A stretch of 64,000 bases of DNA from Chloranthus sessilifolius (taxonomy: Eukaryota > Streptophyta > Magnoliopsida > Chloranthales > Chloranthaceae), in NCBI GenBank assembly GCA_021018995.1, contig CM037593.1, forward strand, positions 6,662,088 through 6,726,087, given 5' to 3'. The notes below the pieces were generated by a model. It worked only from the letters and a program-made list of their open reading frames with translations. It was not told where the DNA came from and did no database searches. A program made the position numbers and the translations under genes. This document shows positions 1-12,535 of the stretch, one piece after another; within the stretch, counting starts at the first letter, position 1; the number at the start of each line of letters is the position of its first letter.

Positions 1-600
1 ATAGTACTACACTCATAATTCATAAATGCTTTTGTGGGCATTCTTCATTTGGGGCCAGACATTTCTTTTTGCGTTACTATACCCACTATAACTAATTTTC
101 GATGAATTTCCATTTTCCTCCTGTTCATGTTGGTTATGATTTGCTGCGTGGCTGACGCACTTGATAACAAGGATTAAAATCTTAGTATATGTCTCTGCTG
201 ATGCGAGACATACTTCTTGGGTACTGGCAATATAGTATAAATACATAGTACATGTATACATGGTTTGGGAATCACCCTGATCACATTATCTAGTCACGGA
301 GATTTGGAGCAGATGAAATTGAAGTTGCTTAAGTTTGGAGAGCGACAAAGCCCTGATCCCTGACACTTTGTACATATTTTCCGTGAGATGATCAGCAGTA
401 TTAATAGTAGAAAAATTACGTTCCCCCCTGGAAACTCATTAGCTTTAGTAGTAGTCGCTTGGTTAATTATTTTTTCTTGCTTGCTTGCTTTTGTTTTGTT
501 CTGTTCAATGAGGGGGAGAAATAGGAAGTAATTTTTTCATCAGAAATAGATTGTTTGTTTGCCTCATATTTCAAGGGCTTACATTACGTACAGGTATGTG
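1..600. other. Intergenic, no gene seen
   Basis: AT-rich sequence without a recognisable coding exon or transposon end. The short open frames have no protein-like composition. Confidence 0.5.
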
Positions 601-604
601 CTAG

Positions 605-790
605 CTCCAAAAGTCGGGGCTGGAAAAATAGGTTGGGAATGGCCCAATTAGTAAGCAGGTCAGTTATGGGCTAGGTCCCTGTTTAAGCCCGACCCGGTCT
701 TACCCAAATGCTCCGTCGGGTATGGCTGACCCGAATAAAAGTAGGCCCCGGCCTGGCTCGGTTAGTGATCAGGTTGCGTATGGGCTAGCT
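605..790. repeat. Dispersed GGGCC/GGCCC-rich repeat
   Basis: A GC-rich patch in AT-rich surroundings, built from words such as GGGCTAGG, CCCGACCC and GGCCCGGCCTGG. Similar patches recur near 15.4-16.3, 18.7-19.1, 38.2-38.8, 48.1-48.7, 50.0-50.3, 59.2-60.3 and 60.6-61.1 kb. They share the theme 'variant of GGGCTGGCCCG followed by GGTATGGGCTGGCTCCAAAAGC'. No coding content. This looks like a decayed, high-copy non-coding element. Confidence 0.6.
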
Positions 791-2096
791 TCAGAAAATC
801 GATTGAAAATCTGCATTTTAAAACTTCATTTGTAGATTGTTTCAGAGTTGAGAAAAATGAGTTACTATTAGGTAAGCTGCACCAATGTCAAGTAACTTGG
901 TACTTGGGTCACTTTTTGGAATGTGTGCCATACCTGTTTGCCGTTTGATAGGTGTTCCATGATCTAATGATCATTGGTGTAATCCACTGATCAGATGGTT
1001 CAAACCTCCAAAAATATATGATATTTGGGCCGATTGCTCTTCTACTTATGATCTATCACTTTTGACTCTGTTGGTTACCCATATCTTAAATCATTAATGG
1101 TGTATGATCATTTAAACACCACCTTGATATTTAAATATAATATACCATCAATTTAATGGTGTTAGATCACATTGAATCAAATGATTGAGATCATTTTCAT
1201 TCCAATCTTTCACTCATCTGTTCATGAGATCGGTGTCCAATCACACAGTAAACATACATGATGGTTCGAAAATGGACGGTTCAAAATGTGTCTTAACTTT
1301 TATAAAGTAGATTTGTACCAATCGGATCATTTGAATCCTCTAATGGATGTATTTTTTGGATGGGCTGCTAGTTGGACGACATTGATTGATCGATAACATA
1401 TGTGTGCCATGTGGCTAAGCAATTATTGGTCTAAAAAAATATAAGATATTGGGAGCCATTACTTGCACATAGCTTTTAAGCCCTTGCACCCAACTGCAAA
1501 AAAATAGTCATCAAGTACCTTTATTTTCAACTCAAGATTCTTCCGAATGTTGAGTCCTGTAAAATCAAAATCCACACCGTTGATTCATTGCCTACTGCCA
1601 CTTTATCAGATATTGCCAAGCTTTACTCCTGACTGCTCGGACACGAAAAATAGCATAAATAGCATTCTGATTTGTTCATAAACTCAATTGTACCTACTTT
1701 GTTGTGTAGTACGTCATTTTGATTTAATGAAGGGTTAGGACCAATAGAACGGAAAATTATAATGAGCGGACCTCAAATAGCAGACCAATAATGGATTGTT
1801 GGCACGATGCAAGTAGCTTGCCCAACCTGCACTGCTGGGACCCACTGTGCTTGCATTGCGCCGTGTAAGCAGTCCATTGAATGGTATATTATTTGCGGTC
1901 CACCATATATAAATATCAATCCTTCTTTATGTGTGAGCTTGTATTGGATAACTCACCCGCTAACCAAAGCTGTTGTGTGGATCATCAGTTTCATATCTAT
2001 GATCACATTATTTTTTCACAAATATCAAATATATCTATGATCGTTGTAACCAAGTTCAGATTTGGCAATCATTCGGTCGAGGTGCCAATTCATTTT
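791..2096. other. Intergenic, no gene seen
   Basis: AT-rich. The part at 1040-1260 has wording (ATTTAAACACC, TTTAATGGTGTTAGATC) that recurs near 7380-7640 and 17900-18040, so it is probably an old dispersed repeat. No coding exon recognised. Confidence 0.4.
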
Positions 2097-2245
2097 AATT
2101 GGAATAATTTTGGGAAAGATTTAGGGAAAAAATCAAAAAAAATAAAAATGGTGATTATAATAAAAATAGGAATTGGAATAATTTTGGGAAAGATTTAGGG
2201 AAAAATTCAAAAAAAAATAAAAATGGTGATTATAATAAAAATAGG
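2097..2245. repeat. Two-copy tandem duplication, ~74 bp unit
   Basis: The word GGAATAATTTTGGGAAAG begins at 2101 and again at 2175, and both units run to the same end (ATAATAAAAATAGG). The copies are almost identical, so the duplication is recent. The unit resembles the end of the TAGTCACC-type element family described further on. Confidence 0.85.
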
Positions 2246-2247
2246 AT

Positions 2248-2580
2248 ACCTCCTCTATTAGTGTTCACACAATCTCTGAAAGTGTCTAAGTGAGCAATCC
2301 CTTTAAATCCATTGATTGCTTTGGATCAGATAATGGAGGTCGTTTTGAGCTAGAGCTTCAACAACAAATCCCCCAAAAATACTATAAGATTCAAGAGGCA
2401 TTTTTTGGGGATTGGTAACAGTGAATTACAAAATTGACTGCTTGATAGGTGAGACCTGATCTCCAAGTCCATTGAGTGGAAGATCTGGGTGAAATACATT
2501 CTCCATTATCTAATCCGAAGCAATCAATGGATTTGAAGGGGTCGCACACATGGGAGATTGTGTGGGCACTAATAGAGGTA
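2248..2580. mobile_element. Foldback MITE, GTACCTCTA-type family, copy 1
   Basis: Long imperfect palindrome. The left arm contains ATTAGTG and AATCCATTGATTGCTTTGG. The right arm carries the reverse complement (CAATCAATGGATTTGAAGGGG and CACTAATAGAGGTA). There is no coding capacity. The same inner arms (ATTGATT..TCGGATCAGATAATGGAG) recur in the copies near 24.5-25.0 and 39.3-39.7 kb and, more loosely, near 42.0-42.3 kb. Confidence 0.75.
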
Positions 2581-2989
2581 ATCATCAAAATAATAACAAA
2601 TTATTAAATATATAAAAGTATATTTTAATCTATTAATAGTTAAAAATGATGTTTTTAAAAGATGAAATAAGGGTAAAGGTAGCCGGGTACCATGGCCCAA
2701 GCAACTTACTTGGTCCCACACTAATTTGTAGCCATATGGCACCCAATAAAATGATTGGATGCCATGGATAGGAGCGGCTCGATGATTTCAATTATATGTA
2801 AAAAAAATTAAAACAACAAATGTAAATCATGCGGTCAAAAGAGTCAATTGCACGTACGGTAAAATCAAATCTCACCACGGTTGACGCTATTGACTATGCA
2901 ATTTTATATTTTTATTATAATAATTTTTCACAAAAGAGTTATGATCATCAAGCCGCTCCTATCCATGATACCTGATCATGAGATTGGGC

Positions 2990-3460
2990 CTCATATTACT
3001 GCAAATTTGTGTGAGACTAAGTTACTTGGTGTCATGACCCAAACCCACATGTTAATGATATTGTTTGGTTCTGGGCATATATTTCCGCCCCGATTTTGTT
3101 CCTGGCATGAGGGTTACTTTTCATCATCCCCACCCGAAACGCATCAATTCATGAAGGGGCGGTCCCACCTAATAGTCAAGGTTCTAGACTTGTCCCTATT
3201 TGATATGAGATATTACAACACCCCACCACCCGACCTTATATAAGAGCCGTCATTGACTCCGATAAAATTTTGTGATGAACTGGACCCACATGCCACGCTA
3301 TTGTCTGATTCCAGGCTTAGGTTACTACCCCGGTACTGTTCCTGGCTTGGATGTTAAGTTTCGTCGTCACCAACTAAAACACATCAATTCATTAAAAGGC
3401 CGATCGCACCTCATAGCCTAAGCTCGAGACTTTTCCCAACTTTGACACTAAAGATTCTTA
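2990..3460. repeat. Diverged direct repeat, possibly an LTR fragment
   Basis: Two related units about 245 bp apart: TGTTCCTGGCATGAGGGTTAC ... CATCAATTCATGAAGGGGC (unit 1) and TGTTCCTGGCTTGGATGTTAAG ... CATCAATTCATTAAAAGGC (unit 2). TATATAAG lies between them at about 3237. The open frame of ~120 codons here has no recognisable domain and I do not treat it as a gene. Confidence 0.4.
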
Positions 3461-3752
3461 GATCACAATATACCTATCAAACAATATATATGATGATTTC
3501 AGATGTAACACATAAAAAAGTAACTCCAATCACCAGACAGTACTGAGGTTGACTCAGGCACTGCAGTTGGATCATCCAAATATACACACGGTCAACCATC
3601 AAGGCTAGCTGCTGATTCTAGGTCAAATTCTCCCCCTAAATTGGCCAAAATTCAGACATTTTTTAGGCCCAAATTATTAATGAGAGTTTGATTCTTCTTT
3701 CGCATGAGGACGGGGAAATTTCAATACAATAACCCAAATTTCATTAATTTGG

Positions 3753-3754
<2 letters not shown>

Positions 3755-3797
<43 letters not shown>

Positions 3798-4113
3798 AAA
3801 AGTAATGCTACCTATGAGGATAGCGGCATCTCATGCTTCTTTAGCATGAGGGCTTAAGACGCTACACTTTCTCATCTCTCTCCCTCTCTTCTTCCCCTCC
3901 ATCATAGACGACGATATTGGAGATTTAGGGTAGGGTTTGGGGGCTTATCGTTTTTATTATTTGCTAAAACCTGAGATGCACGTGTAGAGAGTAAATGTTA
4001 AAGTTTTGATAAATGGGCTACCCGAAATCATGGCCTGACCTGACCCTCAATGATAGATGACTCACCCACTCAACCTTCCCTGATCCAGTTAAAAACCCTT
4101 CTTTCCCTTTAAT

Positions 4114-4172
<59 letters not shown>

Positions 4173-5577
4173 AAGAGGTGTTCGCCCTCCATGGAAGGAC
4201 AGTCACCGTCCTCTAAGGTTTCACATGAGGCTCTACATAGCACTAGAAATATTGCTTCGATGTCATGTGGAGCTCGGATGCATTGCTTATATATATATAT
4301 ATATAATGACTTATCGTAAAGAGCCTATAGTGAAGAGGAAGATGTGAAGAGGAAGATGTTTCACACCCATGTTAGAGGTTAGGGTTTAACACGCTACACT
4401 TTCTCCTCCCTCTCCCTCTCTTCCTCCACCCCCGCCACCAACGATATTGGAGATTTAAAGTTAGGTTTTGGGTGGGGCTTATGGTTTTATTTAGTTGCTG
4501 ACACGTGAGATGCACGTGTAGAGAGTTAATATTAAAGTCTTGACAAATGGGCTACTCGAAATCTTGACATGACCCGACCCTCAATGTAGAAGATGATCCA
4601 CTCACCCAAACTTCCTTGACTCAGTTCAGAGCTCTACTTTCCTCCTTAATTATAATATATATATATTGATAATGAATGATCCTGAGGAACCTATAGTGAA
4701 GAGAATGTTGTTTCACACTCATGTTAGAGGTATATATATATATATTGATAATGAATGATCCTGAAGAACCTATAGTGAAGAGAATGTTGTTTCACACTCA
4801 TGTTAGAGGTTTGGGCTTAACATGCTACATTTTCTTCTCTCTTTCCCTCTCTTCCTTCGCTCAGCCGCAGACGATGTTTGAGATTTAGGGTTAATGTTTT
4901 GGGGGGGTTTATCGTCTTATATTGTTGCTGACACTTGAGATGCACGTGTAGAGAGTAAATGTTAAAGTTCTGACAAATGGGCTACCCGAAATCTTGGCCT
5001 GACCCGGCCCTCAATGATAAAAGACCCACCCACCAAGCTTCCTTGACTCAGTTCAAAACCCTGCTTTCCCCTTTAGTTATTATTATTATATATAGGAAAA
5101 GTTCGTCCTCCATGGAAGGACGATCATCGTCCTCTAACGTTCCACGTGAAGCTCCAAATAGCACTTTCGATCTCACGTGGAGCACGAGTGCATTGCTTAG
5201 ATCATTTATATATATATACATATATATTGATAATGAATGATCGTAAAGAACCTATACTAAAGCGAAAGATGTTTCATATCATGTTAGAGGTTAGGGCTTA
5301 ACAAGTTACACTTTCTCCTCTCTCTCTCTCTCTCTCCCTCTCCCTTTCGTCCTCCTCTCCGTCACAGACGATGTTAGAAATTTAGGGTTAGTGTTTGGGG
5401 GGTTTATAGTTTTATATAGTTGCTGACACATAAAATGCATGTGTAGAGAGTAAATGTTAAAATCTTGACAAATGAGCTACCCAAAATCTTAGCCTGACCC
5501 GACTCTCAATGATAATGATAGATGACCCACCCACCCAACCTTCCTTGACCCAGTTAAAATCCCTACTTTCCCCCTTA

Positions 5578-5610
<33 letters not shown>

Positions 5611-5985
5611 TTATATATATATATATATATATGAAAAGGTGTCCATCCTCCATGGAAGGATAGTAATCGTCCTACAAGGTTCAACGTGGAGCTTCACATA
5701 GCACCGAAAATATTATTTCGATGACACGTGGAACTCAAGTGCATTGCTTAGATCATTAATGTGTGAGTATATATATATATATATATATATAAAATGAATG
5801 ACCGTGGAGAACCTATAGTGAAGATGAAGATGTGTCATTTCCATGTTAGAGGTTAGGGCTTAACACGTTACACTTTCTCCTCTCCCTTTCTTCCTCTGCT
5901 CTGCAACAGATGATATTGGAGATTTAGGGTTTGGGGCGGCTTATCGTTTTATATAGTTGCTGACACGTGAGATGCATGTTCTCAT
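3755..5985. repeat. Tandem array of five ~0.5-kb units with embedded microsatellites
   Basis: A conserved marker (GATATTGGAGATTTAGGG and variants) occurs near 3911, 4442, 4871, 5370 and 5910, giving spacings of about 430-540 bp. Each full unit has, in order, a CT-rich stretch, the marker, TTGCTGACA..TGAGATGCACGTGTAGAGAG, GGGCTACCCGAAATC, a (TA)n or (TTA)n tract, a small palindrome with CCTCCATGGAAGGA, and GTGCATTGCTTAGATCAT. The last unit stops abruptly at the LINE fragment. Long open frames here are by-products of the repeats. Unit length differences are largely due to microsatellites. Confidence 0.85.
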
Positions 5986-7260
5986 AAAGTATTTAGCTTT
6001 TAAGAGTTGCGCTACAAGAGAGTGAGGATAATTTTCGATCCGCCAACATTGTTTGGCCAACAAAGCTCTATTGAATGACTCCAACTCCCTAAAACTGAGC
6101 CCTCCGTTTCACTTTACTTCTCACAGCTTTGTCCAAGCAATCCAATGAACGCCCTTCTCATTGTTATTGTGTCCCCACCTAAATTTAGCTATAATCCCTT
6201 GTAGCTCTTAAAGAAATTGCTTTGGAATTTTAAAACAATTCATAGAGTACGTTGGGATAGCTTGGGCCACAATCAAAATCTCTTTGCCAGCTTTAGAGTG
6301 GAGCTTCTCTTTCTACCAAAGCGGAGCTTCTCTTTTTACCCCTGTGTCTTTTTAATTAGTCTATCTTTGATGACTTCGAATATATGCGCCTTAGCCCTTC
6401 AAATGACACACGGAAGTCCCAAATATTTCTCGTGATTGGAGACCTCTCTGACTTGTGCTATTCTCCTTATAGCCTCCTGGGCAGTCGTAGGAACATTTTT
6501 GCTAACGACCACCGCGGATTTTTCGAAGTTTATCTTTTGACCTGAAGATGCTTCGTAGAGATTTAAAATGTTTAAAATCTCTCTGATTTCGCTTTCATCT
6601 AGGTAAGCATAAATTAAACTATCATCAGCAAAAAACAAATAGGATACACATGGTCCACCCCTACAAATTTTAATTCCTGATAGTTTACCCTTTTGGAGGG
6701 AATTGGTGAGAAGGAAGGATAATATTTCAGCACATATAATGAACAGGTATGGTGAAAGTGGATCGCCTTGTCTAATGCCTCTTGTTGGATTAATATTTTC
6801 AACAATGCTCCCATTGATGAGAAATGAATAAGAAACTGAATTAATGCACCCCATAATAAGGTTCACTCATCTTGGTTCAAAACTCATGTGCAACATTGAT
6901 TTTTCAAAGAAATCCCATTCTACCCGATCATATGCTTTGCTCATATCTAGCTTCAAATGCGCAATTTCCTTTTCTCCCATATCGCTTATTTTTAAGATGA
7001 TGGGCAATTTCAAAAGCAACGAGAACATTATCAGTAATTAGGCAGCCATTGCTGAAAGTACTTTGATTTTCGGAGATGATAGAAGGTAGGACAATTTTAA
7101 GCCTATTAACTAAAACTGTAGATATGATTTTATAGATCACATTACATAATCTAATAGGCCTAAAATCAGTCATCCTTATAGATGCTTGACTTTGGGAATG
7201 AGGACAATGTGGGTTCTGTTTATGGTGCAAATAGAAGAACCATTCAAATAAGCAAGACAA
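5986..7260 (-). mobile_element. Truncated L1-type LINE, reverse transcriptase part
   Basis: On the minus strand, open frames at 6399-6866 and 6928-7260 are non-LTR retrotransposon reverse transcriptase. Seen in order: FRPIRLCNVIYKIISTVLVNRL, then GIRQGDPLSPYLFIICAE, then the catalytic FADDSLIY, then NFEKSAVVVSKN and EKYLGLP. RT similarity continues in broken form to about 6000 (reading like KGVHWIAWTKL). A frame change separates the two frames. The endonuclease and 3' parts are missing. It is a different LINE from the one at 7.7-13.9 kb, and its edge cuts the tandem array. Confidence 0.85.
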
Positions 7261-7712
7261 AATGTAATAACATGATCACCAACAATATGACATTATTTTT
7301 TATAACAAGGCCATTGCTAATTACTTATTATTAGTGATTTATGCTACCCTTGTTTCAAGGGATAATGGCTCCTACATTTAGACACCAAAATGGTGTTTAA
7401 ATGATCTTATACCATTAAAATTATATTTTTTTTTTATCTCACACCATGAAAGTGTGATTTATCAATATGTTATGTAACGCACATTTGTAACCAATCTAAA
7501 TTGTCCAAGTGGCAATCCATCATTGGAGCATATCTCAGTCCAAGAAAATATATCTGGATGTGAATCATCCCATTGATGAACTTTAATATCAACCATTAAA
7601 ATTATAGGTAACAATTGATATTATAGTCAACAGATTGGATGGTCTAAATCTCCCTACCTGTTGCACTTCAATCTATGATCTATAACTTAGATGATAATTA
7701 TGATAATTGATA
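7261..7712. other. Short spacer between two LINEs
   Basis: AT-rich. It contains a dispersed repeat wording (CTCACACCATGAAAGTGTGATT) also present near 17.94 kb. No gene. Confidence 0.4.
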
Positions 7713-7767
7713 ATGCTTATAGAAGGTAAGAAGGTAAGAAGGTTTGGAACAAGCTACAAAGTTAGTG

Positions 7768-9270
7768 ATGGCATGTTTGGTGCTTAGGGAGGGTGACTGG
7801 ATGTGTGTTCAGTGTCGCAACGTTAACTTTCAGCGCCAGATTATATGCTACTGTTTTCGGTTGCGATTCCTCCCGTTCCTCAGGCATGATGTAAAATCGG
7901 CCGACGGCAGGGTTCCTATGTCGAGGAACTTGCACGAAACTATCCTAATCACGACGCAGTCTTGCGACCTCCAACGTGGCTGGTCAATTATCGGGAAGAA
8001 TTTTAAAGGGATGAACGTTGTGATGGTCGCTAAGCAAGCGGCGACCGACCACTGGTCTGCAAGGCCCCTTGCCGGAAAGGCGGGGTCGGATAGGCATATG
8101 GATGCCGATGTTAATGGTCGCTTAATGCCTGAGACACTTTGTTTTGATTCTACACAGTTCCACTCCCTCGCCTCTAACCTCCGCTATTATTGGGTGGTGA
8201 TTGAAACTAACAAAGATACGCCATCTCTATTTTTATTACACCAGTGGATTAATACAATGTGGGAGGATTTTAAGAGACCTGCGACCTCTTCTATCTCCAA
8301 TACAAGATTTTTACTTCGATTTAAGGATGCAAAGGGTGCTACATAAATTTGTAACAAAAAATATTTTCTCATTCACGACTGCCTAGTGATTTGTCGACCA
8401 TGGGAACCTTCAGTGGGAGATATATATATCCACAAAGAAAGGGATGACATTTGGCTTTGCATCTTCGGTTTACCGATCCATGTGTGGTCACCAGAGGTGT
8501 TCTAACGGATCGGCGACTGATGCGATCGGTTCATTCTCGTTGATCGGTGCACGGTGGACCTCTGGGACACGGACCACGCTAGGATCCTCGTCGGCATTGA
8601 TTCGCTGGTCAGCGTTCCCAGAGTCTGCGATATCAAGATCGATGGCCAGAGTTACCAACTCCTCGTAGAGGTGGCGTGGCGAGAGAGGGTCCTCGTCCCG
8701 CATTACACCAGCGAAGTGGCCCCGGTGCTCCAATGTCGACATCGGTGGTACTCCTTCAGAAGTAGTTCATACGCTCTTCAATCCAATCGGAAGGGGAGTG
8801 GTTAAGACTGCTTGGGTGCCGGCGCGAGACGCGGAGAGGCACGCGATCACGCACGCGACGTACAGGCTGGTCCCATTCAGACCATCGGCCACGGCGGTGA
8901 GAGACGTTGCCTCCCCTAGGGTGCTAGGTGTTCATGATCGGATATCGGCTGACGGTATCGCTACTGAGGAAGAAGAGGTTAGGGAGAGGTTCTCGGTTGA
9001 CCTCGGGACCTCAGTCGAAGATGATAACAGAACCCTAACTATTCCGGCTCCGACGGATTGCTTGCTTCCGGGGGATCCTATAGTCGATTATTTTCGTTCC
9101 TTCCATCTGCCGACATGCGACAATGGTCTCAGCGAGGGGGACTACGGGTACCGTCACAGATGACAAGGTCCACAGACGACTGCTATAGCTCGGATCCAAT
9201 GGAGATGGAGGCAGAGACCTTGCTGTCTTTGGGAAGAACCAAAGGTGTCTTTCAAAGGTTCAAAGTCTAT
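7768..9270 (+). pseudogene. LINE ORF1: RanBP2-like zinc finger plus DUF4283-like region
   Basis: The frame from 7768 starts MACLVLREGDWMCVQC, followed by an Asn five residues on and a C-x-C pair about ten residues after the first cysteine pair. This fits the RanBP2-type finger pattern (W-x-C-x2-C ... N ... C-x-C), although the second cysteine pair is closer than the usual C-x2-C. Further on come frames typical of plant LINE ORF1/DUF4283: WVVIETNKDTPS, DIWLCIFGLPIHVWSPEVF and SYQLLVEVAWRERVLVP. The protein is split by several stops and frame changes. In plant LINEs such ORF1 products are thought to bind the RNA. Domain naming is by eye. Confidence 0.65.
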
Positions 9271-10130
9271 ACCTAAAAGAAGAAAGATTTATATGTTGCT
9301 CAAAAGCCAGTGAAGAGTGGATGGCCGACACGTATGCGGCCTCGTGGTTCACACCCAGACAGGATGGTGACACATCGCCCACTAGAAGCTTCCGGGATAA
9401 CGTACCAGCCTGGCTCTCTTCCTTCTTCCAGACGCAGGGCTTTAAAGCTGCATGTCGGGTTGGGGGAGGAGAGTGGTTGGTCAATGGACTCCATGTGGCG
9501 TCTGACGACAATGGGTGTCTTTGGCCCTAGGGGACTTAGACTTTAATATATACGGGCAGGTCTGAAGGACCCACTTCGATTCGATTACAGGTTAGCCCGA
9601 CTTTAACGAGGCGAATTAAGTGGGTCGAAAGGGACCCAGGCCACGATCTGTGGGCTACCCAAGGAAAATTTAAGGATAGCAGGGCCTTCTTTTCTTCAGC
9701 TAGCGAGAACCAAGTGATGGTTCTTCACCTCTCCACAGACGTTGCCACCTCACCCCTTCTAGAAGAGCTAGGAGTGGAGTGGGACGACAACCGCCAAAAT
9801 TTGTCTCACCTGGAGGAGCAGCCTCATATGCCAGATACTGACGTTCTCCTCGTCCCCTCGGCACGTGATATGGAGTAGGAAGTTTCTCTGGGTTTCTCTC
9901 AATAATTTGACGAGATGGAAAACTCGGTGAAAATTGATCACCTTATTAAGATTGGACGCTAGTTAGGGATGACATTCAAAGGCCCTAAGGAGACACTACG
10001 AGAAATGTTCCTTTCAATTGTGGTGGCTCGCAGTGACTGTAGGAAAAAACGAAGGTCGAGTGCTCAAGAACTTACGCGGTTGGAGTGGGGTATGACGGAT
10101 GGTCGGGGTGGGTGACCTTTTGTTGTAATT

Positions 10131-10747
10131 ATGAAAATGTTGTCTTGGAATATACGGGGCATTTGCGATGGGGCTATGCATGCAAGTGTCAAGGGATTTA
10201 TTCGTTCGATTCAGCCGACAGTAATAACACTTCAAGAGATTAAATGGGGCTCCTGTGACCATCGTAAAGTCGCATCAATTCTTTCTGGTAAGGACTGGGA
10301 GTGGACTGGAGTTGATTTGGCTGGAGCTTCGAGAGGCATCTTGGTGGCGTGGAGGTCGTCCTTGTTCGAGAAGATTGAGGAAGAGGTGGGGATTTTTTCG
10401 ACTTCAGTGGTTCTACGGAATAGAGATAACGAGAAACAATGGACCTTCACGAGCATTTATGGGCCGTCGAACAACTCGCTCCGAGGGAATTTCTGGGAGG
10501 AATTGGATGCAGTAACTGTAAGTGGGAGTACCCGATCTGCCTGGGTGGTGACTTCAACGCAATCAAATGGGGGTATGAAAAACAAGGGGGGCTTCCAGAT
10601 GTGGCGGTGATGGCGAATTTCAATTCTTGGATTTCAGACTGGGCGATGGAGGATGTCCCATTAACCAGCTCTTGCTTCACCTGGTCTAATCTCCAAGACC
10701 TTCCCTCTCTCAACCGGTTGGATCGATTTATATGCAACACGGAGTAG
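10131..10747 (+). pseudogene. LINE ORF2, apurinic-type endonuclease domain
   Basis: The frame starts MLSWNIRGICDGA and continues with ITLQEIKWGSCD, GILVAWRSS and FTSIYGPSN, then (in another frame from about 10520) GGDFNAIKWG and LNRLDRFIC. These are the Asn, Glu, Tyr-Gly, Asp-x-Asn and Asp motifs of the exonuclease/endonuclease/phosphatase fold used by L1 elements to nick target DNA. A frame change near 10540 breaks the domain. Confidence 0.85.
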
Positions 10748-11168
10748 ATGGAAATGTTCCCGACAGCCAGACTAGAATGCTTAGCAAGGGCTACTTCCGA
10801 CCATAGGCCGGTACTGCTGACTTGTGATGTGAGGGGGAAGGGGCTGAGTCCGTTTTGGTTCGAAAATATGTGACTGTTGGATGAGCGGTTCCGTACGGTG
10901 GTATCGAAGTGGTGGGGAGAACTTAATCCTAGAGGAACAACAGTTTATCAATTCATTTCTAAGCTGAACAAGATAAAAAAAAAGTGCAATTGATTGGAAT
11001 AGAGAGGTGTTCGGAAATCTGCAAACCAATAAAGAGGCGATTCTGTTGTGACTGAGGGAGCTTGACGATTTGGAGGAATCCAGGGCTCTGACTGTCAATG
11101 AGCGCGATCAAAACAAACAGCAATTCAATTCTATTGCTAGAGCTGAAGAGGTCGCTTGGAACTAAAAG

Positions 11169-12535
11169 GTGAAGGTGCGGTGGCTGAAAGAGGGTGACCT
11201 AAATTCCAAATATTTTTATGTCATTGCCAATGCAAGGAATAAAAGGAACTACTTGGGGTCCGTGACTGTGGAGGGGGTGACGGCAGTCGATTATGACGAG
11301 ATTTGCGACCAGGTGGTTCGATTCTACTCAAAGCTCTATGAGGACGATGGACTAGTGCGGCCCGAGTTGGACGGGATTCCGTTTAACTTGCTCACTGTTG
11401 ATGAGAGGGATGACATCGAAAGGCTGTTCCAAGCAGAGGAGGTGTGGAACGCCATTAAGAAAGGGGGAAGGAACAAATCACTGAGACCAAATGATTTTAA
11501 TTTTGAATTCTTTCGAGTATTCTGGTCGACACTCAATGCTGAACTGATGGAACTTTTCCATGAGTTTCATAACACTGCTTTCATTGGGCGCGGCCTTAAC
11601 TCGACGTTCATAGCGCTCATTCCTAAGAAAGATGGGGCGCATGAGCTCACTGATTTCTGCCCGATTTGTCTCATTAATTGCCTGCATAAGATCCTAACGA
11701 AGGTGCTAGCTAACAGGCTAAGCCCCCTAATGGAGAAGCTGATCTCCGACTCGCAAAGGGCTTTTGTCAAAAGGAGACAGCTCATGGACCAGGTCGCGGT
11801 GGCCCACGAGATTATCCATTCTACACATTCCGACCGAGTTTCGACTACACTTTGGAAGGTCGATATGGAAAAGACATACGACCGCATTAGCTAGTCTGAC
11901 CTGGATTACATGCTTAGCAGGTTCGGTTTCAGAGTTAAATGAAGGAACTGGATGCGGGGGTGTTACTCTACCCCTTGGTTCTCGGTGCTGGTCAATGGTT
12001 CTCCAGCGGGGTATTTCAAAAGTTCGTGAGGCATTCGTCAGGGAGACCCACTCTCCCCCTTCCTTTACAACCTGATGGGGGAAGCCCTTGCGGGGCTTAT
12101 TGCTCGTGCAAAACTTCTAAATCTAATCTCGAGGATTAGAGTGGGAGCTCACGACCGATCCTTCACAATCCTACAGTACGCTGATGGCACGATCCTTTTT
12201 AGTAAAGCCAAAGTGGAGGAGTTCAAGAACCTGGCGGATGTGCTTACCGTGTTTGAGGCAATTTTGGGGCAGTGCATTAACTTCCAAAAATCCAAAATAA
12301 TGGGTATCGGGATTGATAATGCTATCGTACAGGAGCTGGCACACATAGTCCATTGCGGAAGCCAGCTGCCAGCTCTTGGGAGCTGGTGATTCAAAGATTT
12401 CAGCAGAGATTATCTACGTGGAGTGGCAAATTTCTCAGCAGTGGTAGCCGACTAATTCTGCTGAAGCATGTGTTGTCTAGCCTTCTGATCTTCTACATGT
12501 CTATGTTTAGGTGCCCAGTCGGTGTCTTACTGTAG
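11169..12535 (+). pseudogene. LINE ORF2, reverse transcriptase domain
   Basis: Seen in order: WLKEGDLNSKYFYVIAN, NDFNFEFFRVFW, NSTFIALIPKKDGAHEL, RAFVKRRQLMDQV, WKVDMEKTYDRIS, then in other frames LQYADGTILFSKAK and INFQKSKIMGIG. The catalytic YADD box reads YADG, so the domain would be inactive even without the stops. The order matches the L1 RT of plants. Confidence 0.88.

Noticed and set aside
4018-5684. Several 60-90 codon frames with poly-YI or KSWPDPALND text
   Set aside because: They are translations of (TA)n tracts and of repeat units in the tandem array.
7744-8346. 200-codon frame as a possible host zinc-finger gene
   Set aside because: It is followed by DUF4283-like, endonuclease, RT and zf-RVT text in the right order and lies inside LINE target duplications, so it is ORF1 of that LINE.
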